From NCBI RefSeq assembly GCF_902506145.1, contig NZ_LR733519.1:778582-842581 (forward strand): a stretch of DNA of 64,000 nt, written 5' to 3'. Position 1 is the first letter of the stretch; every line of letters begins with the position of its first letter. The position numbers were made by a program, and so were the translations under genes. A model generated the notes under the pieces. The model made no database searches. It was not told the DNA's origin and saw only the letters and a program-made list of their open reading frames with translations. The DNA is from Burkholderia sp. 8Y (GTDB lineage Bacteria > Pseudomonadota > Gammaproteobacteria > Burkholderiales > Burkholderiaceae). Positions 27,225 through 35,606 of the stretch are shown here, in pieces.

Positions 27225-27989
27225 ATGTCGTCCGATCTGCCCAATGTCACGCTTTCATTACTGGACACGCCGGACCTGGACAAGCTGGAGCCGCGCGCCG
27301 TTTCGACCCATGCGCCGCGCGTATTGCTGCTCTATGGCTCGTTGCGGCCGACTTCATACAGCCGCCTGCTGACGCTGGAAGCCGAGCGCATTCTTCAGCA
27401 CTTCGGTGCGGAGACCAAAGTCTTCGACCCGCATGATCTGCCGATCGCCGACAGCGTTCCCGGGGATCATCCGAAGGTGGTCGAGTTGCGCAAGCTGTCC
27501 GAGTGGTCCGAGGGGCAGGTCTGGTGCAGTCCTGAGCGGCATGGCACGTTGACCGCCGTGTTCAAGAATCAGATCGACTGGCTGCCGCTCGAATTCGGCG
27601 GCATCCGTCCGACGCAGGGCCGCACGCTTGCCGTGATGCAGGTCTGCGGCGGGTCGCAGTCGTTCAATGCGGTCAACGCGCTGCGCGTGCTCGGCCGCTG
27701 GATGCGAATGGTGACGATCCCGAACCAGTCATCGGTGGCGAAGGCGTATCAGGAATTCGATGCGGATGGGCGCATGAAGCCGTCGCCGTACTATGACCGC
27801 GTCGTGGACGTCATGGAGGAGTTGTTCAAGTTCACGCTGCTCGTGCGCGACCGTTCAGAGTACCTCACGGACCGCTATAGCGAACGCAAGGAACGGGCGC
27901 CCGCAGTGGCCGCGACGCTCGCCAACGCCGCGATGAACCACGAGCGCGATGCGAAGACCGCAGACAGCGACGACGGCGAAGTCGAATAA
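27225..27989 (+). CDS. arsH: Arsenical resistance flavoprotein ArsH
   Basis: A 254-aa NADPH-dependent flavoprotein. [16 protein letters not shown] is the FMN phosphate-binding loop, [24 protein letters not shown] and [36 protein letters not shown] are characteristic ArsH blocks. ArsH oxidises trivalent organoarsenicals and reduces FMN or chromate/azo dyes in vitro (family knowledge). ATG 27225 has GGAGG about 10 nt upstream. No arsR, arsB/acr3 or arsC is adjacent; a chromate transporter follows 76 nt downstream on the same strand, a metal-resistance pair. Confidence 0.94.
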   Translation: MSSDLPNVTLSLLDTPDLDKLEPRAVSTHAPRVLLLYGSLRPTSYSRLLTLEAERILQHFGAETKVFDPHDLPIADSVPGDHPKVVELRKLSEWSEGQVWCSPERHGTLTAVFKNQIDWLPLEFGGIRPTQGRTLAVMQVCGGSQSFNAVNALRVLGRWMRMVTIPNQSSVAKAYQEFDADGRMKPSPYYDRVVDVMEELFKFTLLVRDRSEYLTDRYSERKERAPAVAATLANAAMNHERDAKTADSDDGEVE

Positions 27990-28065
27990 GCGCGCGGGCA
28001 GGGCGCTGCGGGAAAGCTGTTATCGAGGCGCTAGCGCGCTTCTTGTCCGCCCTCGATCAAGACTC

Positions 28066-29313
28066 ATGCAAACAGACATGAACTCGCCGGCCTCAGGTCG
28101 ACAGCGCACCGCAACCGAGATTTTCGCCGTATTCCTCAAGCTGGGACTGACGTGCTTCGGCGGTCCGATCGCCCATATCGGCTATTTCCGGCGGGAATTC
28201 ATCGAGCGGCGGCGCTGGCTCGATGACGAATCGTTCGCGGACCTCGTGGCGTTGTGCCAGTTCCTGCCGGGACCGGCGAGCAGTCAAGTGGGCTTTTCCG
28301 TCGGGCTGCTTAGAGGCGGGTGGCGCGGAGGACTCGCGGCGTGGTGCGGTTTCACGCTGCCCTCGGCGCTCTTGCTCGTTGCGTTCGCCGCCGTCGCTCC
28401 CGATCTCGGTGGCGCGGTGGGCGCGGGTTTCATGCATGGGCTGAAACGGGTGGCGGTTGCCGTGGTGGCGCAGGCTGTCTGGGACATGGCGCGGCGTCTG
28501 TGTCCGGACCGCCGTCGCGCGGCTATCGCACTCGCGGCGATGGTCTTGCTGAGCGTCCTGTCGACCGTCTACGCGCAATTGATCGTGATCGCGCTCGGGG
28601 CGGGGCTCGGGTTCATGTTCTGCCGGAACACATCGTTGCAGAACGCCGCGAACAGCCCGCAAGCGCACGTGCGGGGATTTCGCGTGTCGCGCACGGCAGG
28701 CGCCGTCGCGTTGACGCTTTTTTTCGTGCTGCTCTTCGGCCTTCCGGCGATCGTGCGTTTAGGCGCGGGCCACGGCGTGAGCGTGTTCGACGCGTTCTAC
28801 CGGTCCGGCGCGCTCGTCTTCGGCGGTGGACACGTTGTCCTGCCGCTTCTGCAACAGCAGACCGTCGCGACAGGCTGGGTGAAGTCGAATGATTTCCTGG
28901 CCGGCTACGGCGCCGCGCAGGCAGTCCCCGGCCCGATTTTCACGTTCGCGGCCTTCCTCGGCTGGATGATGGCCGAAGTGCCGAACCACTGGAGCGGGGC
29001 GCTATTGGCGACGGTGGGCATCTTCTTGCCGGGGCTGTTGCTGGTCGTCGCTGCGTTGCCCTACTGGCAGGCGATGCGCGCCCGTCCGTCGATGACGGCA
29101 GTGCTTTCCGGCGTGAACGCGGCGGTCGTCGGCTTGCTGGCGATGGCGCTTTACTCGCCGGTGTGGATCAGCGCGGTGAAGTCCGGAAGCGATTTCGCCG
29201 TGGTCAGTGTGGGCTTTCTCTTGCTCACGCGGTGGAGGGTCGCGCCGCTGGCGGTCGTCGGGTTGTGCGCGCTGGCGGGTGTTGGTGAAGCGGTGTTGCG
29301 CGGCGGCGCGTGA
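28066..29313 (+). CDS. chrA: Chromate transporter ChrA
   Basis: A 415-aa inner-membrane transporter of the CHR family with two homologous halves and about ten spans. The first half has FLKLGLTCFGGPIAHIGYFRREF and LVALCQFLPGPASSQVG. The second half carries YRSGALVFGGGHVVLPLLQ and FLAGYGAAQAVPGPIFTFAAFLG, the paired motifs of long-chain ChrA. It exports chromate. ATG 28066 is preferred; ATG 28078 is the other candidate. No ChrB gene is adjacent. Position after arsH suggests co-transcription. Confidence 0.94.
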   Translation: MQTDMNSPASGRQRTATEIFAVFLKLGLTCFGGPIAHIGYFRREFIERRRWLDDESFADLVALCQFLPGPASSQVGFSVGLLRGGWRGGLAAWCGFTLPSALLLVAFAAVAPDLGGAVGAGFMHGLKRVAVAVVAQAVWDMARRLCPDRRRAAIALAAMVLLSVLSTVYAQLIVIALGAGLGFMFCRNTSLQNAANSPQAHVRGFRVSRTAGAVALTLFFVLLFGLPAIVRLGAGHGVSVFDAFYRSGALVFGGGHVVLPLLQQQTVATGWVKSNDFLAGYGAAQAVPGPIFTFAAFLGWMMAEVPNHWSGALLATVGIFLPGLLLVVAALPYWQAMRARPSMTAVLSGVNAAVVGLLAMALYSPVWISAVKSGSDFAVVSVGFLLLTRWRVAPLAVVGLCALAGVGEAVLRGGA

Positions 29314-29435
29314 AGGGAGGCGCGGGGCGGCAAGCGACCATCACACTGACGCGCCGCCGGTGCGCGTTCAACCAGCCAGCACTTCGCCGATGCCGCTCCC
29401 GCGAGCCTCAGCGAAGCCCCTTCACGCCCACGCCC

Positions 29436-32400
29436 TCAATTCGCCAGCGACAGATACGGCGAACTGAACGCCTGCGGCGGGAAAACCGCCTGCACGCCGC
29501 CCTGACGCGTGAAGCTGTAGCGCACATAAACGGCGGCGAGCCATTCGCGATACTGATACGCGTTGCCGAACGATGCCGTCGCGCCGAACGCGAGCTGCGG
29601 CGCGAGCTGATATTCGCCCGTCGCGTTGAGCGAGTACGACACGCCCGTCTTGCTGGAACCGGGATAAACCGCGCCCGCGTCCGGATTGAGCGGCGAACGC
29701 GCAGCCGCTGACTGCCGCGCGCCGTCGGTCGGGAAGTAGTTCGACGCATCCTGCCGGTAATGCTGCACGCCGATCGATCCCTTCACGTCATAACTGAACA
29801 TCCCGAGCCGGCCCATGTATTCGACCGGAAAGTTCAGGATCACGTACTGCTGCGGGCTGAAGTAGCCGCCCTGTCCGTAGGTGAAGTACGAGAGGTTCTT
29901 GTCGTAATGCATCAGCGTGGTGTTCGCGCCGATGGTGAGCGTCTGATCGGCATCCTTGATGATGCGCGTATAGATGCCGCCGCCACCCTTCACCGCGTTG
30001 TTCGTCGCGACGTTCTTGCCGTCGATGAACTGGTAGGCCGCGTTCACGTAGACGCCGTTCGTGCTGTCGTCCCAGCCCAGCGCGGCGCGCGCACCGCTCG
30101 ATGTCACGCCGCCCCATTCGAGCGCCGCGCCTGCATCGCGGGCGCCGGCATAGGACAAGAGGCTGTCGGTGACGGCGCGCCGCGCGATGGCGAGCGAGTA
30201 CGACACCTTGTCCGTGATGGCGTTCTGATACTGCAGCCCGCCGACGACGTTCGTTTCGCGAAATCCGAGCGGCGTCGTGCCAACATCGGCCTGAATGTTG
30301 CGGGTTTCATAGCCGACGGACAGGCCCACGCCCGACGCCGTCTGCGAGCCGAAATCGTTGGTCAGATTGACGATGTTCGTCGCCGTGCTCGGGTTGTTGC
30401 TCGCGCCCGCGCCGAATCGCGCGAGCGCGTTGTTTGTGCTGCTCGCCGTGCCGGCATCGAGCGTGGCGGGCGTCGCGCGCACGACGATATGTCCGTTGCC
30501 CGCCTTGATGCGGCCTTCGATCGGCGCCTCGATGTCGGTCAGGTTCGATAGCCCGTTCTCGCCGTCGCGATTGCGGAACAGCACCCCGCCCGTGATCGTG
30601 CTCGCCTGCTCGCGATTGATCGCGGCCAGTTCTTCCGCGACGCCCACGGTCTGCGGATTTACGATGGGCGCGGGCGATCCCGAGGCGCCCATCGATGCCG
30701 CCGTCGCCGCGCGCTGTGCGCCTTGCGGCTGCGCGGGATAGTAGGGCTGCGCGTAGCCAGCGGGCGGCTGCGGAACGTAGGGCTGCTGGGGGTACTGCTG
30801 TTGCGGGTACGGTTGTTGATAGGGCTGCCGATAATCCTGCTGTCCGTACGCGTACGGATCGGCGCGACGCACGTTGTTCGCCGCGCTCTTTCGCGTCGCA
30901 GTGCGCTTGCCGGCCGGGGCGCTCGCGGCTGCTTGCGGTGCGTAGGCGCTGGCTTGCGCATCGCGGGCGGCGGGGGACATCGGCCACGGCGAGCTTTCGT
31001 AGCCGTCCGGCGCTGACTGGTAAGCGGGAGCCTGCTGCGCATACGGCTGATACGCTGGCGCTCGCTGATAACTCTGCGCGGGATATCCGGGCGCATCCTG
31101 TCCGGGATACGGCTGAAGCGGCGCGCCCGATTGCGCCGCGCCGTAGCCGTCGGGTCCGTAGCCGTTGCCGTAAGCCGGTGCTTGCGGCACGTAGCGAGCA
31201 CCCGATTGCGCCGCGGCGTAGCCGTTACCCTGAGCCGATGCGGGCGGCGCGTAGTAAGCGCCCGACTGCGCCGCGCTGTAGGTATCGGGGCCGTAGCCGT
31301 TCGCGTAAGCAGGTGCGGGCGGCGCGTAGCGAGCGCCCGATTGCGCTGCGGCGTAGGTATCCGGCCCGTAGCCATTCGCATAAGCCGGTGCTTGCGATTG
31401 CGCCGCGCCGTAACCGTTGGCGTAAGCGTGTGCGGGCGGCGCGTAGCGAGCGCCCGATTGCGCCGCACCGTAGCCGTCAGGGCCGTAGCCATTCGCGTAA
31501 GCCGGTGCGTTCGGCGCAACATAAGCGCCCGACTGCTCCGATCCATAACCGCCGCCGCCATATCCGCCGCTCTCGCGCCGTCCGCCCGCTTGTCCTGTGC
31601 TATCCGATGCACCGCCATAACCGCCGCTCGTCGCGGAGCGAGGCGCGCCGGACGGTGCGCCGGGTGTCATCGACGGAACCGCATTCGGAACGGCATAAGG
31701 CGCTGAATAAGGCGCGACATAAGGCGCAGGATCAGGCTGATTGGGCGGCGGATAGGACGGCACGGCTTGCTGATAGCTCTGAGTGGTGACGGGCCGATAC
31801 GCGCCTACGTTGTTACCGATGCGCGGCGACGAGACCGACGCCGCCGCAGTCGCAACGACGGCGGTCTTGCCCTCGAACGGATTGGTGCCCGGCAGCGGCA
31901 TCGAACCGATGCGGTTCATCGCGGCCTGCCAGTCGCGCGGCACGCGATCGCTTTGACTTGCCGCGCGCGCCATCGCAGGCGTGCTGGCCGCGACGAGTGA
32001 GCGTTGCAGGAACTGCGCGGCGAGGTCGAGCTTGCCTTCTGCGCGATACATCCGCCCGATGGCGGCAAGCACGCCCGGATCGTTCGGCGCGGCCTCGTAC
32101 GCCTGATGCGCGAGCGATTCCGCCAGCTTGAAATCGCGCACGCCGCTGGCCGCCGACATCGCCGAGGTCTGCAACGCGACATCGTCCGGCCGACGCGCGA
32201 GCGCGCTTCGATAGCACGACAACGCATTGCGGTCGTCGCCCGCCGAGGTGTACATGCGGCCAAGCGCCGCTTGCAGATCGGGGTTGTCGGGCGTCGCGGC
32301 GAGCCACGGCGCGATCACGTCGTACGCGGCGGCGAGGTCGCCCTGCTTGCGCACCGCATCCGCCTGCGCGATCACGATTCCCACGTTCAGATCATCGAAG

Positions 32401-34460
32401 TCGCGCCGCTGCTGCGTGCTGAGCTGCGTCGCGGCGAGACGGCGCATGACGAAGCCGAGTTCGGCATCCTGATGCGTCGCCGACAGAACGCCCGCGTATT
32501 GCAGTTGCAGGCCGACATCGCCCGGCGCATTGGCCGTCGCGCCGCGAATCAGCGACAGCGCGCGCGACGGATCGCCCGCCTTCACGTACGCCGACGCCAC
32601 CGCGCCCATCAGTTCCGCGTTGCCCGCCGCGACCGGCTCCGCGCGGCGCAGGATCGCGAACGCCTGCTGGGTCTGACCGGCAGCGGCGGCGCGCGTCGCG
32701 AGTTCCGCCTGCTGATGCACCCACAGGCGATGCTGTAACGCCGTCATCGCGGACGTGCGCTTCGCCTGCGGCACGCGATCGAGCTGCGCGAGACCGGCGG
32801 ACCAGTCCTGCGTTTCGGCGGAAAGCAGCGCGCTCGCGTAGAGCGCGTCGGTCATGTCGGGATGCGTGGCGAGCAGGCCATCCATCATGCTGCGCGCATT
32901 GCCGACCGCGCCCTGACGCACGTAGATGCGCGCGAGGTCGAGCCGCAGCCACGGATCGTCGGGCAGGTTGAGCAGCGCGTCTTCGAAAAGACTGCGCGCC
33001 GTGCCGAGATCGCCGCGCGCTTCGGCGGCGCGCGCCTGCGCGGCCTGCGCTTGCCCGCGCAGCGTGTTGATGCCGCCGGCCTTCGCCTGCTGTTCCGTGT
33101 TGAGCTTGTTGGCGAATTCGAGCGCCTCGTCGCCGCGGCCTTCCGCGGCCAGCGCGCCGACCAGCCCGCGAATGGCATCGGGATTGTCCGACTGGCGGCG
33201 CAGCGCCATGCGATACGCGGCTTCCGCGCCGCGCGGATCGCCGTTCGCAAGCAGCATTTCGCCGAGCAGCACCTGGGCGGTGACATCGGACGGATTGATC
33301 GCGATGGCGCGCTCGAACAGCGCCTTCGCCTGCGCGATCTGGCCATTGCTGCGCGCGCCGATGGCATCGCTCGTATAGGTCCAGTACGTCGCGCTCATGA
33401 GCGCGTCCTTCCAGCGCGCCGCATTGCCGGCCCGCGATGCGCGTTCGAGGTACGAGCGCGCTTCCCCGAAATGCTCCTGCTTTAGCTCCGCGACGCCCGT
33501 GCCGCCGAGCGCGTCGGCGTCGTTCGGATCGCTTGCCAGCACCGACGAAAAGCGCGCGCGCGCCGTCACGAGATCGCCGCGATCCAGCGCGGCGAAGCCT
33601 TCCGCGACAGTGCGCCCGCGCGCATCGACGGCGGCGTCGGCCTGTGCGCGTTCGCGGGCGGACTTGTCCTGCTGCACCATCGAATCGAAGCGGGCCTTCA
33701 CGGCGGCATCGCCCGGCGAGACTTGCAGATACGCCTGATAAAGCGGCGCATCCGATGCACGCGCCCCGAGCCACAACAGCGCCTGCCGCCAGCTTTTTTT
33801 AGCCTCCGCGCCGACCGTACTGTCGCCCGACAGCTTCGCGAGCCGTGCGATGCCGTCGCGCCGCGTCGTGTCGCGGTACGTCAGATGCTGCGCATACGCG
33901 AGCTGATAGCGCGGATCGTCGGGATTCTGGCGCGCGAGTTGTTCGAGGCCGCGACGCCCCTCGTCCCAGCCTTGCGGCGTGGCGGCGAGCGCCTGGTAAT
34001 ACTCGAGCTGCAATTCGGGCGTGGCGGGCTTGCCTTCGATCGCGCGCTTGTATTCCTGCACCGCCGACGCGCTTTGTCCGCTTTGCGCGAGGCGCCGCGC
34101 GTCGTTCACGGTCTGGTCGCGAGAACTGGTTTCGCCGAGACGCCGGCCCAGTTCATCGATATTCGGATAGTTCGGCGCGGCCTGACGCAACTGCGCGAGG
34201 TATTGCTGCGCGCCGCTGCCGTCCTTGCGGTCGGCGAGCACCATGCCCATGCCGAACAGCGCATCCGGCTGCTTCGGATTGATGCGCAGCACTTTCTGCC
34301 ACGCCTGCTCCGCGAGGTCGCCGCGCTTGTGCGCCTGCCAGTATTTGCCCTGATCGATGAGCACGGTGAGCGGATCGGTCGTCGCGGCCTGCGCGAGGGC
34401 CATCGCCGGCGCGGCGCACAGGAGCGCAGCGATCACGCGTTTGCGAGTCCGGATCAGCAT
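29436..34460 (-). CDS. bcsC: Cellulose synthase outer-membrane export protein BcsC, unusually long
   Basis: About 1674 aa against roughly 1150-1300 in most relatives. The start ATG 34460 overlaps the bcsZ stop by 7 nt. Residues 1 to about 24 are a signal peptide (AAPAMALAQA). Tetratricopeptide-type helical repeats fill residues about 30-870 (for example KRGDLAEQAWQKVLRINPKQPDALFGMGM). A low-complexity linker rich in Tyr, Pro, Gly, Gln, Ala and Ser follows (about 890-1250), then a BcsC C-terminal barrel (about 1275-1674) ending in SPYLSLAN. It forms the outer-membrane channel and periplasmic scaffold for cellulose. Nothing suggests truncation. It is the last gene of the minus-strand operon. 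Confidence 0.93.
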   Translation of the reverse strand: MLIRTRKRVIAALLCAAPAMALAQAATTDPLTVLIDQGKYWQAHKRGDLAEQAWQKVLRINPKQPDALFGMGMVLADRKDGSGAQQYLAQLRQAAPNYPNIDELGRRLGETSSRDQTVNDARRLAQSGQSASAVQEYKRAIEGKPATPELQLEYYQALAATPQGWDEGRRGLEQLARQNPDDPRYQLAYAQHLTYRDTTRRDGIARLAKLSGDSTVGAEAKKSWRQALLWLGARASDAPLYQAYLQVSPGDAAVKARFDSMVQQDKSARERAQADAAVDARGRTVAEGFAALDRGDLVTARARFSSVLASDPNDADALGGTGVAELKQEHFGEARSYLERASRAGNAARWKDALMSATYWTYTSDAIGARSNGQIAQAKALFERAIAINPSDVTAQVLLGEMLLANGDPRGAEAAYRMALRRQSDNPDAIRGLVGALAAEGRGDEALEFANKLNTEQQAKAGGINTLRGQAQAAQARAAEARGDLGTARSLFEDALLNLPDDPWLRLDLARIYVRQGAVGNARSMMDGLLATHPDMTDALYASALLSAETQDWSAGLAQLDRVPQAKRTSAMTALQHRLWVHQQAELATRAAAAGQTQQAFAILRRAEPVAAGNAELMGAVASAYVKAGDPSRALSLIRGATANAPGDVGLQLQYAGVLSATHQDAELGFVMRRLAATQLSTQQRRDFDDLNVGIVIAQADAVRKQGDLAAAYDVIAPWLAATPDNPDLQAALGRMYTSAGDDRNALSCYRSALARRPDDVALQTSAMSAASGVRDFKLAESLAHQAYEAAPNDPGVLAAIGRMYRAEGKLDLAAQFLQRSLVAASTPAMARAASQSDRVPRDWQAAMNRIGSMPLPGTNPFEGKTAVVATAAASVSSPRIGNNVGAYRPVTTQSYQQAVPSYPPPNQPDPAPYVAPYSAPYAVPNAVPSMTPGAPSGAPRSATSGGYGGASDSTGQAGGRRESGGYGGGGYGSEQSGAYVAPNAPAYANGYGPDGYGAAQSGARYAPPAHAYANGYGAAQSQAPAYANGYGPDTYAAAQSGARYAPPAPAYANGYGPDTYSAAQSGAYYAPPASAQGNGYAAAQSGARYVPQAPAYGNGYGPDGYGAAQSGAPLQPYPGQDAPGYPAQSYQRAPAYQPYAQQAPAYQSAPDGYESSPWPMSPAARDAQASAYAPQAAASAPAGKRTATRKSAANNVRRADPYAYGQQDYRQPYQQPYPQQQYPQQPYVPQPPAGYAQPYYPAQPQGAQRAATAASMGASGSPAPIVNPQTVGVAEELAAINREQASTITGGVLFRNRDGENGLSNLTDIEAPIEGRIKAGNGHIVVRATPATLDAGTASSTNNALARFGAGASNNPSTATNIVNLTNDFGSQTASGVGLSVGYETRNIQADVGTTPLGFRETNVVGGLQYQNAITDKVSYSLAIARRAVTDSLLSYAGARDAGAALEWGGVTSSGARAALGWDDSTNGVYVNAAYQFIDGKNVATNNAVKGGGGIYTRIIKDADQTLTIGANTTLMHYDKNLSYFTYGQGGYFSPQQYVILNFPVEYMGRLGMFSYDVKGSIGVQHYRQDASNYFPTDGARQSAAARSPLNPDAGAVYPGSSKTGVSYSLNATGEYQLAPQLAFGATASFGNAYQYREWLAAVYVRYSFTRQGGVQAVFPPQAFSSPYLSLAN
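31118..31545 (-). repeat. In-frame degenerate repeats in the BcsC linker
   Basis: Seven copies of a unit whose core reads AAQSGA or AAQSQA, embedded in a longer element of the type ANGYGPD-x-Y-x-AAQSGA-x-YAPPA. The unit recurs at about 45-75-base spacing (near 31126, 31200, 31260, 31332, 31396, 31449 and 31525). Every copy is in the bcsC frame and encodes a Tyr/Gly/Pro/Gln-rich segment, so selection or slippage works within the coding frame. Confidence 0.85.
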
Positions 34461-35605
34461 GCGCTTCTCCAGGTCGGCACGAGCCGGCCGTTTTCGTCGA
34501 AGCGATAGCGCCCGTCGATGAAACCGCCGCCAAAAAGCCCAAGCACGCGGTCGTAGTAGACCGGCTCGCGGCCCGCGCCCGGCGGCGCGGCCAATGCTTC
34601 GAGATGCGTGCGCGCGAGCCCGAGGCCGCGTTCGTCGTTCAGCGCCTTGAAGTACGGCGCGAGCGCGCCCCAGTACGAGAGCGGACCTTCGCCGCTCGCC
34701 GCGCCGCTCATGGTCGACACTTTCTCGGGCGCAAAGCCCGTTTGCGCGACGCTTTGGCGCATGCCGCCGAGCGCGTCGAGCCACGGACGCGCGAGCGGAT
34801 CGCTCATCGACGCCATGCCGGCCCACAGATAGACGCGGATCGCATCGTAGCTGCCGACATCGCCGTTCTTCGGATCGACGACGAACTGGCCGTTCGCGCC
34901 TGCCTGATACGCCGCCCAGTCCGGCGCATAGCCGCGCGGCGACGTGACCCGGATCATCTTCGCGGCGTTCTGCGCGAGCTTCGTCCACGGGCCGTCGGGC
35001 ATCTCATGCGCGAGGCCGCGCAAGACCGGCAGCGGCAGATAGCTCGGATTCAGGCGCGTGACATTGCCCGTGCGAAAGCCTTGCGGTCCCGGCAGCAGCA
35101 TCGGACCGAGGCCCGGTAGATCGACGACTTCCTGCTTCACGATCTGCGTCGCGAGTGCGTAGGCGAGCTTCGTGTACGCCGGCTCTTTCCAGAGGCGGCC
35201 GGCCTGAAAGAGGTCGTAGGCGATCCACAGGTCGGAATCGGAGGCGGAGTTCGCATCCATCACGCCGAACGAGCCGTCCTGCCGCTTGCCCCATTGCCAC
35301 CCGGGCAGGCGCAGGCTGGCCGCATCGAACTGGTTGGCTGACAGGTTCGTGCGCGTCCAGTTGAGCACGCGGTCGAACGTCGCGCGGTCGTTCGCGACGA
35401 GCGCGAAGAACATCGCGTAGGACTGTCCTTCGGACGTGGTTTGCTGCGTGTCGGTCGAGCGGTCGATCACGCGGCCGTCGGCCTGCACGACGCGCTCGAC
35501 GAAGAGGCGATACGCGGGCCAGTCGCACGGCTGCGCGGCCTGCGCGCCGGTGGCCGCCGCCGCGACGACCGCGCCGGCGCAGAGTTTGGCTGTCGATAGC
35601 CGCAT
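34454..35605 (-). CDS. bcsZ: Cellulase BcsZ (endo-1,4-beta-glucanase, GH8)
   Basis: A 383-aa periplasmic GH8 endoglucanase. The signal peptide is residues 1-23 (ending QAAQPC). Glu59 in TTSEGQSYAM is the expected acid, and the Asp in ASDSDLWIAYDL is the expected base-side residue. LPGPQGF and GYAPDWAAYQAG are family features. In cellulose systems it trims chains in the periplasm and influences fibre formation. It overlaps bcsC by 7 nt at its 3' end and is one base after bcsB (35607), consistent with operonic coupling. Confidence 0.94.
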   Translation of the reverse strand: MRLSTAKLCAGAVVAAAATGAQAAQPCDWPAYRLFVERVVQADGRVIDRSTDTQQTTSEGQSYAMFFALVANDRATFDRVLNWTRTNLSANQFDAASLRLPGWQWGKRQDGSFGVMDANSASDSDLWIAYDLFQAGRLWKEPAYTKLAYALATQIVKQEVVDLPGLGPMLLPGPQGFRTGNVTRLNPSYLPLPVLRGLAHEMPDGPWTKLAQNAAKMIRVTSPRGYAPDWAAYQAGANGQFVVDPKNGDVGSYDAIRVYLWAGMASMSDPLARPWLDALGGMRQSVAQTGFAPEKVSTMSGAASGEGPLSYWGALAPYFKALNDERGLGLARTHLEALAAPPGAGREPVYYDRVLGLFGGGFIDGRYRFDENGRLVPTWRSAC

Positions 35606-35606
35606 G

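Noticed and set aside
31118..31545. Repeated units that could be mistaken for a CRISPR array
   Set aside because: Units have unequal spacing, keep the bcsC reading frame and encode a repeated amino-acid pattern. No unique spacers or cas genes are present.
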